From assembly GCA_900547295.1 (NCBI GenBank), contig URGK01000073.1:1-13259 (forward strand): a DNA stretch of 13,259 nucleotides, written 5' to 3'. The notes under the pieces were generated by a model. That model saw nothing but the letters and a program-made list of their open reading frames with translations, ran no database searches and had not been told where the DNA came from. The translations under genes were made by a program, and so were the position numbers. The stretch is from an uncultured Eubacteriales bacterium (GTDB lineage: Bacteria > Bacillota > Clostridia > Peptostreptococcales > Anaerovoracaceae). Shown piece by piece: positions 6,993 to 13,259 of the stretch; position 1 is the first letter of the stretch; every line of letters starts with the position of its first letter.

Positions 6993-7017
6993 CCGTCTGT
7001 AAAACTTCTGATATACT
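6981..7017 (+). promoter_or_regulatory. Promoter of the metal sensor gene with overlapping dyad
   Basis: TTGCCC (6989-6994), a 17-base spacer and TATACT (7012-7017) form a reasonable promoter about 35 bases before the start at 7051. An inverted repeat, TTACAG (6981-6986) and CTGTAA (6997-7002), extendable by two pairs, is centred on the -35 box. As RNA it would be a hairpin followed by AAAAC and not by a T-run, so an operator role is more likely than a terminator for the preceding gene. Confidence 0.5.
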
Positions 7018-7050
7018 GTACTTAAATTATTTATGAAAAGGATTATCAGC

Positions 7051-7374
7051 ATGTCAGAAGAACACAGACACGACCATTCACATGAGCATGGGCATCATCA
7101 TGGTCATGTTCACAGCGCTGCCGAGAAGAAGGCAGTGATAAACAGAATATCAAGAGCAATAGGTCATCTTGAATCAATCAAGCGCATGATAGAGCGTGAC
7201 GAGGATTGTTCACAGGTGCTGATTCAGCTTGCCGCAGTCAAATCGGCTATCAACAATACCGGTAAGGTTGTTCTCAAAAACCACATAAGTGAATGTATAG
7301 TCGAGGCTGTAGAGCATAATGACCGGAAGGCCATTGAAGAGCTGGGCAAGGCTATTGACAGTTTTGTAAAATAG
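7051..7374 (+). CDS. csoR: CsoR/RcnR-family metal-sensing transcriptional repressor with His-rich N-terminus
   Basis: A small all-helical regulator (107 residues from this start) of the CsoR/RcnR family, which binds operator DNA as an oligomer and lets go when metal or another effector binds. I chose the ATG at 7051 because AAAAGGA lies eight bases upstream; the ATG at 7033 has no ribosome site. The family core (INRISRAIGHLESIKRMIERDEDCSQVLIQLAAVKSAIN) is clear. Cys53, His78 and Cys82 reproduce the C-H-C pattern and spacing (25 and 4) of Cu(I)-sensing CsoR; RcnR has His in the last position and persulfide sensors lack this His. The N-terminus carries ten His within about 17 residues (HRHDHSHEHGHHHGHVH), longer than usual, and may bind Ni, Co, Zn or Cu. 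No copper chaperone or P-type ATPase gene is next to it; the neighbour is the convergent ABC operon. Confidence 0.87.
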   Translation: MSEEHRHDHSHEHGHHHGHVHSAAEKKAVINRISRAIGHLESIKRMIERDEDCSQVLIQLAAVKSAINNTGKVVLKNHISECIVEAVEHNDRKAIEELGKAIDSFVK

Positions 7375-7375
7375 G

Positions 7376-7413
7376 AAATGAGGTTCTGCAGAATCGGCAG
7401 AGCCTCATTTTTT
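7376..7413. terminator. Rho-independent terminator between convergent genes
   Basis: AAATGAGGTTCTGC (7376-7389) pairs with GCAGAGCCTCATTT (7397-7410) in a 14-base stem with one G-U pair, followed by a run of six T on the plus strand. It directly follows the metal sensor gene. On the minus strand the same stem follows the last ATPase gene with a weaker T-rich tail, so it may stop both units. Confidence 0.85.
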
Positions 7414-8028
7414 CTATGCATTATTCAGTTCCGGCAGATATATGATTCTGTCACACACTTTTTCGGCAAGCGCCATATTATGAGTTACTGCGATAAGCCC
7501 CATGTTGCGCTTATCTGCAATCTCCAGTATAAACCTCCATATCTGCGCCTGTGTAACAGCATCCAGCATTGTGCTTATTTCATCGCACACAAGGAATTTC
7601 GTTTCAGGCCCCAGCACTCTTGCTATACAAAATCTCTGCATTTCGCCGCCTGAAAGCTCTGCCGGCCACCTTTTCAGCCATTCTTTTTCAATTCCCATTG
7701 ATTTCAGGAACTTATCATCTGGAGTCCAGCATTCATTAAGAGATTTTTCCAGCTTCCATCTGGGATTAAGAGCCTGTTCGGGATGCTGAAACACCATCTG
7801 CACAGGGCAGTATTCTTTCTGAGGAAGCGGTCTTTCGTCAAACAGCACTCTCCCCTCATCAGGCTGTATATAGCCTGATAGAATCTTTGCCAAAGTACTT
7901 TTGCCGTAGCCCGACGGACCTGTAAGCGCAATCCTCTCGCCCGGATTTACAGTAAGGCTTACATCATTTAAAATCCACCGTGATTTATCGCTGTATCTGA
8001 ATTTAATGTTTTCTGCTTTAAGTTGCAT
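7414..8028 (-). CDS. ABC transporter ATPase, NikE/DppF-like (last gene of operon)
   Basis: Second ATPase of the importer, working in the cytoplasm as partner of the preceding ATPase. Walker A GPSGYGKST (37-45), Q-loop Gln81 in FQHPEQALNPR, signature LSGGEMQR (125-132), Walker B FLVCDE (145-150) and switch His183 are all present, so it should hydrolyse ATP. The pattern QHPEQALNPRW is typical of NikE/DppF/OppF-type subunits. At 204 residues it is short: it ends soon after the switch region and lacks the C-terminal regulatory domain of OppF, as is also seen in some NikE-like proteins. It overlaps the preceding gene by 11 bases, with AAGGT as ribosome site six bases before the ATG. Nickel specificity is inference from the whole operon. 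Confidence 0.85.
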   Translation of the reverse strand: MQLKAENIKFRYSDKSRWILNDVSLTVNPGERIALTGPSGYGKSTLAKILSGYIQPDEGRVLFDERPLPQKEYCPVQMVFQHPEQALNPRWKLEKSLNECWTPDDKFLKSMGIEKEWLKRWPAELSGGEMQRFCIARVLGPETKFLVCDEISTMLDAVTQAQIWRFILEIADKRNMGLIAVTHNMALAEKVCDRIIYLPELNNA

Positions 8029-8935
8029 GGATGCACCTTACCTTTCCGCCTCTTAATTCTCTCATCTCTATATTCTCCGCACATTCTACCGTTCTGTACG
8101 GACATCTCGGAGCAAACAGACATCCTTCCGGCAGATTTCCCGCATACGGCTGAGTACCCTCTATAGGCTTAAAATCATTTTGAGGAAGTGCGTCTATAAA
8201 GGCTTTACTGTATGGGTGTCTCAATGCCTCTTTCCCTGCTTTAAAGTCCTCCACCGGACATTCTTCAACCACTGTTCCCGCATAAAAAACTGCAATCCTG
8301 TCGGCAACATTAAATGCAAGGTCAATATCATGAGTAATCAGCAGAACACCGCAGCCCTTATCAGCCAACTCTCTGAAATTACTCAGAGTTTCCATAGCCA
8401 TATCAGTATCAAGTCCCGGTGTAGGCTCATCTGCAATAATCAGCCTGCTGTCTGCCATTACCGCTGTGGAAATGAGCACGCGCCTTGCCATACCTCCTGA
8501 AAGCTGGAAAGGATACATCTTTTCAACATCTTCACCCAAATTATATCTTCTAAATGCTTTTTTTACTTTTTCGGCAGTTCCTGAAATACCTCTGACCTGT
8601 TTTCCAACTCTCATCAGAGGATCCAGATAATCAACAGACTGCGGTATGAGTACGATTTCTTTTCCTCGCAGTTTTTTCTGCCGGTCCGCATCAAGCATTA
8701 TGCCGTCATATATCATTTCACCTGACACCTGTGAGTTTCCGGGCAGAATTCCTAAAACAGCATTGGCCAGCAGACTTTTTCCCGATCCACTCGCTCCTAC
8801 TACTGCAAGAATTTCCCCATCATATACCTGCAGGCTCAGGGAATGTATAACCTCAAGTCTTTTCTTTTCAAAACCGCGGTCATACATATCAAAAGAAACG
8901 GTCAGATTTTCTATGTTTAGTAAAGGCTCTTTCAA
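8018..8935 (-). CDS. ABC transporter ATPase, NikD/DppD-like, with Cys-rich C-terminal domain
   Basis: First ATPase of the importer. Walker A GASGSGKS (47-54), Q-loop Gln99, signature LSGGM (145-149), Walker B RLIIADEP (164-171) and switch His202 are intact; the residue after the signature is Ala-Arg where many relatives have Gln-Arg. The C-terminal part is the oligopeptide/nickel-type extension: HPYSKAFIDALP, then a four-Cys set Cys272, Cys278, Cys285 and Cys301 (C-x5-C-x6-C ... C), the spacing that binds a 4Fe-4S cluster in some DppD/OppD proteins. The start is a TTG at 8935, supported by a perfect AGGAGG at 8944-8949 eight bases upstream, which also overlaps the stop of the permease gene. 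The TTG start may hold down its translation rate. Confidence 0.88.
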   Translation of the reverse strand: MKEPLLNIENLTVSFDMYDRGFEKKRLEVIHSLSLQVYDGEILAVVGASGSGKSLLANAVLGILPGNSQVSGEMIYDGIMLDADRQKKLRGKEIVLIPQSVDYLDPLMRVGKQVRGISGTAEKVKKAFRRYNLGEDVEKMYPFQLSGGMARRVLISTAVMADSRLIIADEPTPGLDTDMAMETLSNFRELADKGCGVLLITHDIDLAFNVADRIAVFYAGTVVEECPVEDFKAGKEALRHPYSKAFIDALPQNDFKPIEGTQPYAGNLPEGCLFAPRCPYRTVECAENIEMRELRGGKVRCIHAT

Positions 8936-8947
8936 TTCCTTTCCCTC

Positions 8948-9817
8948 CTATTCATTACCGCTTGCCGGATTCATAAGCCTTTTGAGCTGCTCCCCTATAA
9001 CGTCAAACAGCATTACCGCAACAAGAAGCATAAGTCCCGGAAATACACAAAGCCACCATTTACCTGTAACAAGATGCTTCATGGCCTCAGACAGTATTCC
9101 GCCTATTGCAGGAGTTGCCGCCGAAAATCCGAAACCTAAAAAGGTAAGTGATGCCTCATGCATTATTGCGTGCGGAAACAGCAGCACAAGTCCGACAAGA
9201 TATACAGGCATCACATGGGGCAGTATATGCTCCTTTGCAACTTTAAATTTAGAATGTCCCATTTTGTATGCCGCTTTTACATACTGCGCTTCCTTTACCT
9301 GCAGCACCTCTGCTCTGACAATACGGGTAAGCTCAGGCCAGTGTGTGACAGCAACAGCAAATGCAACGCCAAAGCCGCCTCTTCCCATCATAAATGAAAT
9401 CAGAAGAAGCAGTACCAGATGAGGCATTCCCATAAAGCAATCCACAAGCCAGTTTATAATGCGATCAACTCTGCCTCCGCATACTGCCGCGGCGGCTCCG
9501 AACACCAGAGCTATAACGGAGCTGACTGCAGAAGCTGCCATTCCTACAAAAATACTGTTTGAAAGCCCCTTGATACTGCACCAGAACATATCACGCCCCA
9601 TAAAATCGGTGCCAAACAGATGGGCAAAGCACGGTGATATGAATTTGTTTTCATAATACACATCGTAAAGCTCAGGCGGCATTATAAGGCCTGCTGCCAT
9701 AATTGCAAGAACATATACCGCTGCTGTTACCGTAAAAAATGCAATTTTTTTCCTTGTATTTATGCCCTTATTTATAAGGCGTATCTCTTTTTCTTTAACC
9801 GCTGTCATACTAAGCAC
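8948..9817 (-). CDS. ABC transporter permease, NikC/DppC-like
   Basis: Inner-membrane subunit forming the channel with the other permease. It has an N-terminal membrane helix (about residues 26-48), then the GTDFMGRDMFWCSIKG motif characteristic of DppC/NikC proteins, several hydrophobic helices, and the EAA loop YVKAAYKMGHSKFKVAKEHILPHVMP that docks on the ATPases. The start is uncertain: GTG at 9817 has AAGG eight bases upstream and is used here; GTG at 9826 lies right on that ribosome site; ATG at 9808 begins one base after the stop of the upstream gene and would suit reinitiation. All three keep the full membrane domain. The family normally has about 270-300 residues, so length does not decide. 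Confidence 0.87.
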   Translation of the reverse strand: MLSMTAVKEKEIRLINKGINTRKKIAFFTVTAAVYVLAIMAAGLIMPPELYDVYYENKFISPCFAHLFGTDFMGRDMFWCSIKGLSNSIFVGMAASAVSSVIALVFGAAAAVCGGRVDRIINWLVDCFMGMPHLVLLLLISFMMGRGGFGVAFAVAVTHWPELTRIVRAEVLQVKEAQYVKAAYKMGHSKFKVAKEHILPHVMPVYLVGLVLLFPHAIMHEASLTFLGFGFSAATPAIGGILSEAMKHLVTGKWWLCVFPGLMLLVAVMLFDVIGEQLKRLMNPASGNE

Positions 9818-10793
9818 TGTAGCCACCTTCTTTCAGCCTCGGATCCACTATGCTGTAAAGTATGTTGGCAATAAAATTACCTGCAAATACAAATACTGCG
9901 CTGAACATTGCAATCCCAATCAGAAGCGGCGCATCAGCATTTAAAGCCGCCGCAGTTACCGCGCTTCCAAGTCCCGGATAGGAAAATACCGTTTCGGCAA
10001 GGGCAATACCGCCAAACAGCTCACTGAAAGACGCAAACTGAACAGTAATAGCAGGCATTGCAATATTTCTTACAGCGTGTCTTCTGACTATCTGACCTGT
10101 GCTTTCGCCTCTGGCCTTTGCAAAAAGAATATAGTCGCTGTCCATAATCTCAATAAGCTTCTGTCTTGTGTACAGTGTAATTTTGCCCGTACCCAGAATG
10201 CTGAGCGTAACTGCCGGCAGTACCATATGGTAAATTCTGTCCCAGACAGTAACATCTTCTGCCAGCTTATATACAGGTACTGCCTGTCCCAGCGGAAACC
10301 AGCCCAGCATAACAGAAAATACAGTGAGCATCAGAAGTCCGAACCAGAATACAGGTGCTGACTGAATTACAAGGCAGAATGTTTTTATAACCCTGTCCGC
10401 AAGATTTCCCCTGTTAAGAGCTGCTGCAATTCCTGCAATAAACCCTGTAACACCTGACAGTACCCACGCTGCAAGTATCAGTCCCAGAGAATATTTAAAT
10501 CTTTCAAATATCACTGTTGCCACCGGCTGATTATATGTAATGGAATTACCAAGGTCTCCATGAATAGTATTGCCTGCCCACGTTATAAATCTCTCCATCG
10601 GCGGGTCATTCAGGCCCCAGTATTCTGCAATCTGCTGTTGCGCTTCCTGCGACAGTGTGGATTCAGGTCCTATATATGCTGTCAGCGGGTCTATAGGTGA
10701 CAGTGATACAAGAACAAATGACAATATGCATACAGCCACCACTAAAGACAGCATTCTTGCTGTTGTAAGACATATATATTTAAGTCTTTTCAT
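9810..10793 (-). CDS. ABC transporter permease, NikB/DppB-like
   Basis: First permease of the importer, 327 residues. The N-terminal helix (about 9-32) is followed by the outside segment SPIDPLTAYIGPESTLSQEAQQQIAEYWGLNDPPMERFITW and GDLGNSITYNQPV, both typical of DppB/NikB proteins, then the transport domain and the EAA loop LFAKARGESTGQIVRRHAVRNIAMPAI near 223-249, and the end motif YSIVDPRLKEGGYSA. ATG at 10793 follows AAAGGAA with seven bases of spacing. It is separated from the binding-protein gene by 91 bases that contain a stem-loop, and its 3' end runs into the start region of the second permease. Confidence 0.88.
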   Translation of the reverse strand: MKRLKYICLTTARMLSLVVAVCILSFVLVSLSPIDPLTAYIGPESTLSQEAQQQIAEYWGLNDPPMERFITWAGNTIHGDLGNSITYNQPVATVIFERFKYSLGLILAAWVLSGVTGFIAGIAAALNRGNLADRVIKTFCLVIQSAPVFWFGLLMLTVFSVMLGWFPLGQAVPVYKLAEDVTVWDRIYHMVLPAVTLSILGTGKITLYTRQKLIEIMDSDYILFAKARGESTGQIVRRHAVRNIAMPAITVQFASFSELFGGIALAETVFSYPGLGSAVTAAALNADAPLLIGIAMFSAVFVFAGNFIANILYSIVDPRLKEGGYSA

Positions 10794-10821
10794 TGTGCCG
10801 TTCCTTTCATCAATTTACGCG

Positions 10822-10856
10822 AAAACTGCCCTGCCGGGCACAGGCAGAACAGCTTT
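10822..10856 (-). terminator. Stem-loop between binding-protein and permease genes, probable attenuator
   Basis: On the minus strand CTGTTCTGCC pairs with GGCAGGGCAG (10843-10852 with 10826-10835; two G-U pairs) around a seven-base loop, followed by TTTT and then CGCG. The T-run is short, so termination would be partial. Such structures after a binding-protein gene usually reduce permease and ATPase expression relative to the binding protein and protect its mRNA. Confidence 0.5.
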
Positions 10857-10884
10857 CTGTATAATATGTTTTTTTCAGCTTATA

Positions 10885-12489
10885 TTACTCACTGATTGTC
10901 CAGTCATTCATATTGTTTATAATAGGGGCTCCGTGTCCGTGCGGATGCGGTATCTGCGTATCAACGGAAATATCCAGATTATCCTTAACAAAATAGGTAT
11001 GCTGTATATTTACAATATACAGATATGCATAGTCATACCCGGTTTCCTCCTGCACATCCTTCCATAAGGAAATAACTTCATCGCGGTCAGTTGCTGCTAT
11101 AGCCTGCTCGATAAGCTCATCCGCTTTCGGGTTTGTATAATCTACGGTATTATCATAGCCGCTTCCTGTGAAGCCCTTTGAATAAAACAGATTTTTGAGT
11201 ACTATAGGGTCAAACTGCCCCCATCCCCATACAATGCCGGAAACAGGCGCAAGCTGAGTCAGCTCATCCCATGATTTCTGGTCGGTATTGATTTCAATTC
11301 CTATGGTCTTTGCTTCTGCCGCCAGTGCTTCCGCCAGCTGAAATCTTGCAGTATCACCTGTAGGCGCATATACGCTGAATTCACACCTTAAGCCGTCTTT
11401 CTCATAAATTCCGTCATCGCCCGGTGTCCACCCGGCCTTTTCAAGTTCAGCCTTGGCTTCCTCTTTCTGATTATCTTCATAGGATATAGGGTCTGCCCAC
11501 TCCAGATTATTTGTAAATCCTGTTGCAGGAGTTCCCACACCATTTAAAGCATCATCTATTATCTTCCGGCGGTCAATGCCTATTGCAAGTGCTTTTCGTA
11601 CTGCCTTATCACTTGTAACATCATTTCCTATTGTCATAGTCTTGCCGTCTTCTGTGGTATATTCAGATTCCGGTTTGGTCGGCAGACTTATCTGACGGAC
11701 ATCCATTGTTTCAAGGCTTTCAATATGCATTCCGTCAATTTTTTCATCTATATAGTTAGGATCCACCATTATAACATCAAGCTGTCCTGATTTGGCATTC
11801 GCAATTGCTGTATCCTGCTCCATATTTAATATGTTGACCTGAGGTATAAAGGCCGCTCCGTTGAAATAATCAGTATTTGCCTCTACTATTATTTTCTGTG
11901 CAGTATCATACTGAACAACCTTCCACGGACCTGTACCTATCGGCATAGTATCAAAAGTCTCACTGTCATACGAGTCGCTTGGTACAATTCCAAGGCATGC
12001 AGTCTGGTCAATAAAGGATGAATACGGCTTTTTAAGTTTAAATATTACTGTGTAATCTCCATCAGCCTGAACAGCTTCAAGATTTGTAAGGTCAATATTT
12101 TCATTCACTCCCGGGTTTTCCTTTACCTGATTGTATGTAAATACAACATCTTCTGCTGTAAAGTCAGATCCGTCATGGAATTTAATTCCCTTTTTCAGGT
12201 TGAATGTATATGTAAGTCCGTCGTCGCTTATCTTCCAGTCGTTCTCTGCAAGACAGCCTGTATATGATGAGTCCGGAGCAACTTCAAGCAGGCAGTCATT
12301 TGTAAATGAATAGCCGTATGACATAGCGCCCTTTACAGGGTCAAGACTGCTTTCAAAAATAGTCCCTCCTATATATACGGATATTCCTTTTTTCTCATCA
12401 CTGCTGCCGCAGCCTGTAAATATGCCTGCTATAAGGGTGCATATCAAAGCTGCTGCTGCAATCCTTTTTACCAGCAATTTATAGTTCAT
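10885..12489 (-). CDS. ABC transporter substrate-binding lipoprotein, family 5 (nickel/dipeptide class)
   Basis: Extracellular binding component of the importer, 534 residues, lipidated at Cys27 (lipobox FTGC). It has the family 5 hallmarks: LAENDWKISDDGLTYTFNLKKGIKFHDGSDFTAEDVVFTYN at about 80-120, IGTGPWKV near 185, and VRKALAIGIDRRKI near 295. Close to the end is IPHPHGHGAPIINNMNDW, with His515, His517 and His519; a His-rich tail is unusual for peptide-binding members and suggests a metal or metal-chelate substrate, such as nickel with a small ligand. ATG at 12489 has GAGGAA seven bases before it, and a strong promoter lies at 12530-12558. It heads the operon of two permeases and two ATPases. 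Dipeptides, or a metallophore, remain possible substrates. Confidence 0.87.
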   Translation of the reverse strand: MNYKLLVKRIAAAALICTLIAGIFTGCGSSDEKKGISVYIGGTIFESSLDPVKGAMSYGYSFTNDCLLEVAPDSSYTGCLAENDWKISDDGLTYTFNLKKGIKFHDGSDFTAEDVVFTYNQVKENPGVNENIDLTNLEAVQADGDYTVIFKLKKPYSSFIDQTACLGIVPSDSYDSETFDTMPIGTGPWKVVQYDTAQKIIVEANTDYFNGAAFIPQVNILNMEQDTAIANAKSGQLDVIMVDPNYIDEKIDGMHIESLETMDVRQISLPTKPESEYTTEDGKTMTIGNDVTSDKAVRKALAIGIDRRKIIDDALNGVGTPATGFTNNLEWADPISYEDNQKEEAKAELEKAGWTPGDDGIYEKDGLRCEFSVYAPTGDTARFQLAEALAAEAKTIGIEINTDQKSWDELTQLAPVSGIVWGWGQFDPIVLKNLFYSKGFTGSGYDNTVDYTNPKADELIEQAIAATDRDEVISLWKDVQEETGYDYAYLYIVNIQHTYFVKDNLDISVDTQIPHPHGHGAPIINNMNDWTISE

Positions 12490-12529
12490 AACAGTTCCTC
12501 AACTTTCCAGATTTTATTTTACTTTATAG

Positions 12530-12558
12530 ATTATATTCATATACCTGCTCTGCCGCAA
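12530..12558 (-). promoter_or_regulatory. Promoter of the ABC transporter operon
   Basis: On the minus strand TTGCGG (12553-12558), a 17-base spacer and a perfect TATAAT (12530-12535) lie about 40 bases upstream of the binding-protein start at 12489. It sits after the terminator of the biotin carrier gene, so the operon has its own promoter. Confidence 0.7.
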
Positions 12559-12574
12559 GCTCCGGTGGGGGATA
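12555..12574 (-). promoter_or_regulatory. TATCCCCC-N6-GCTTGC element upstream of the ABC operon
   Basis: Read on the minus strand, TATCCCCC (12574-12567), six bases (ACCGGA), then GCTTGC (12560-12555), whose last four bases start the -35 box. This is the same arrangement as at the metal sensor promoter (6973-6992). It is a candidate operator for a shared regulator. Confidence 0.45.
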
Positions 12575-12627
12575 AATTCTAATAAAAAAACAAAGAAATC
12601 GAATCCGCACCCTTATATTTTCATATT

Positions 12628-12659
12628 AAAAAACGGCAGAACTGATTAAGTCCCGCCGT
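12628..12659 (-). terminator. Rho-independent terminator of the biotin carrier gene
   Basis: On the minus strand ACGGCGGGAC (12659-12650) pairs with GTTCTGCCGT (12642-12633; two G-U pairs) around a seven-base loop and is followed by six T. It lies 23 bases after the stop of the biotin carrier gene, so the decarboxylase operon ends there. Confidence 0.85.
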
Positions 12660-12681
12660 CATGGATTTTAATTATATATGA

Positions 12682-13080
12682 CTATACTAATGTTACAAGA
12701 ACATCGCCTGTGTTAACAGCATCGCCCTTTGATACAGGAATTGTATCAACTGTACCAGCTGCTGGTGCTACGATTTCGTTTTCCATCTTCATAGCTTCAA
12801 GGATAATCAGAACCTCGCCGTTTCCTACAGCCTGTCCGGGAGCTACCTTTACATCGAGAACTGTACCAGGCATTGGAGCTGTTACTGACTGTGCGCCTGC
12901 TGCAGGGGCTGCCTTAGGAGCCGGAGCTGCTGCAGGAGCCGGAGCTGCTGCTTTAGGAGCTGCTGCTGGTGCCGGAGCTGCTGCTGGTGCTGGTGCAGGG
13001 GCTGGAGCTGCTGCTGCGCCCACTTCTTCAACTTCTACTTCGTATGAAGTACCATTTACAGTAATATTATATTTCTTCAT
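12682..13080 (-). CDS. Biotin carrier subunit of a decarboxylase (gamma subunit, biotin/lipoyl domain)
   Basis: 132 residues. An N-terminal strand segment (MKKYNITVNGTSYEVEVEEV) is joined by an Ala/Pro linker with a few Lys (about 22-63) to a biotinyl domain: TAPMPGTVLDVKV, the biotinylation motif EAMKM with Lys98 as the target, then the second half ending DVLVTLV. Biotin on Lys98 carries CO2 between a carboxyltransferase and the membrane decarboxylase. This layout is that of the biotin subunits of methylmalonyl-CoA, glutaconyl-CoA and oxaloacetate decarboxylases; the sequence alone does not choose among them. It follows the small OadG/MmdD-like subunit by 20 bases, with AAAGGAG before the ATG. 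A terminator follows directly, so the membrane beta subunit is not immediately downstream. Confidence 0.9.
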   Translation of the reverse strand: MKKYNITVNGTSYEVEVEEVGAAAAPAPAPAPAAAPAPAAAPKAAAPAPAAAPAPKAAPAAGAQSVTAPMPGTVLDVKVAPGQAVGNGEVLIILEAMKMENEIVAPAAGTVDTIPVSKGDAVNTGDVLVTLV

Positions 13081-13100
13081 TTTAATATTCTCCTTTTAAA

Positions 13101-13259
13101 TTACATTCTTCTACTATCTATACATTCTGAAAGACCTGCGCTTGCCCATGCGTTTGTAGGTCCTGAAACTCTTGTAATCTTTTTAACGACAAGGTTGCTG
13201 ACAACTGTGTTTTCCATTGCTGCAACAGCTGCTGCAATTACTGCAACCAGCTCACCGTC
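13101..13259 (-). CDS. Small subunit of sodium-pump decarboxylase (OadG/MmdD-like), C-terminal part
   Basis: The last 52 codons of a gene that begins outside the window. The visible protein has a helix rich in Ala and Val (ELVAVIAAAVAAMENT) followed by VVKKITRVSG, then NAWASAGLSECIDSRRM. Short proteins with an N-terminal membrane helix and this C-terminal pattern (VAVIAAA...I-x-R-V-S-G...W-x-x-A-G) are the gamma or delta subunits that hold together Na+-translocating decarboxylases such as those for oxaloacetate and methylmalonyl-CoA. The following gene, the biotin carrier, is the expected neighbour. The N-terminus and the other subunits lie beyond the right edge. Confidence 0.75.
   Translation of the reverse strand, partial: DGELVAVIAAAVAAMENTVVSNLVVKKITRVSGPTNAWASAGLSECIDSRRM

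Noticed and set aside
6981..7002. Inverted repeat after the secreted protein gene as its terminator
   Set aside because: The hairpin is followed by AAAAC on the plus strand and not by T, and it coincides with the -35 of the metal sensor gene, so an operator or chance dyad is more likely.
8646..9422. Long plus-strand open frame of 258 codons opposite the permease and ATPase genes
   Set aside because: It is the antisense shadow of two clearly identified ABC transporter genes, is Ser/Pro-rich without domain logic, and crosses their boundary.
12490..12627. Possible metal riboswitch or NikR box upstream of the ABC operon
   Set aside because: The distance from -10 to the start codon leaves a leader of only about 35 bases, and I find no GTATGA/TCATAC dyad of NikR type; the region is explained by a promoter and the shared element.
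12924..13017. Repetitive GCTGCTGG/GGAGCTG tracts as a possible tandem repeat or array
   Set aside because: They encode the Ala/Pro linker of the biotin carrier; there are no regular repeat-spacer units.
12710..13099. Plus-strand open frame of 129 codons opposite the biotin carrier
   Set aside because: Its Gly/Ala repeats are the reverse reading of the Ala/Pro linker.

Overview
The window looks like a chromosomal piece from an anaerobic, low-to-mid GC Gram-positive bacterium, most likely a gut-type member of Clostridia. Reasons: AGGAGG-like ribosome sites almost everywhere, lipobox lipoproteins, a DUF4003-type protein, a biotin carrier with a long Ala/Pro linker of the kind found in Na+-pumping acyl-CoA or oxaloacetate decarboxylases, and an Opp/Dpp/Nik-type ABC operon. 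No rRNA, tRNA, CRISPR array or complete insertion sequence is visible.

Layout. Positions 1-190 hold what looks like the right end of an IS200/IS605-type element (hairpin plus pseudoknot-capable repeats). Positions 267-2796 hold minus-strand genes of unknown or loosely known role: a 55-residue membrane protein, a C39-like cysteine-peptidase lipoprotein 21 bases upstream of it, a small lipoprotein coupled to a 66-codon reading frame, and a DUF4003-like protein. Positions 2880-5676 are two tandem paralogous AraC-family regulators, each with an unusual C-terminal extension of about 160 residues. They are divergent from a plus-strand secreted protein (5919-6968); the intergenic region carries helically phased direct repeats that look like an AraC operator.

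Positions 7051-7374 encode a CsoR/RcnR-family metal sensor with a His-rich tail, ending at a strong terminator. Converging on it from the right is a five-gene ABC importer operon on the minus strand (12489 down to 7414): lipoprotein binding protein, two permeases and two ATPases, of the nickel/dipeptide class. The binding protein ends with a His-Pro-His-Gly-His motif, which suggests a metal or metal-chelate substrate. The right edge (12682-13259) holds the end of a sodium-pump decarboxylase operon: the C-terminus of a small OadG/MmdD-like subunit, then the biotin carrier, then a terminator.

The most interesting signal is regulatory. The promoter of the metal sensor and the promoter of the ABC operon share TATCCCCC-N6-GCTTGC, with GCTTGC running into the -35 box in the same register in both and a 17-base spacer to -10 in both. 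This suggests one regulator, possibly the CsoR-like protein itself, acts on both transcription units. The second notable signal is the pair of AraC paralogs with their own phased repeats.
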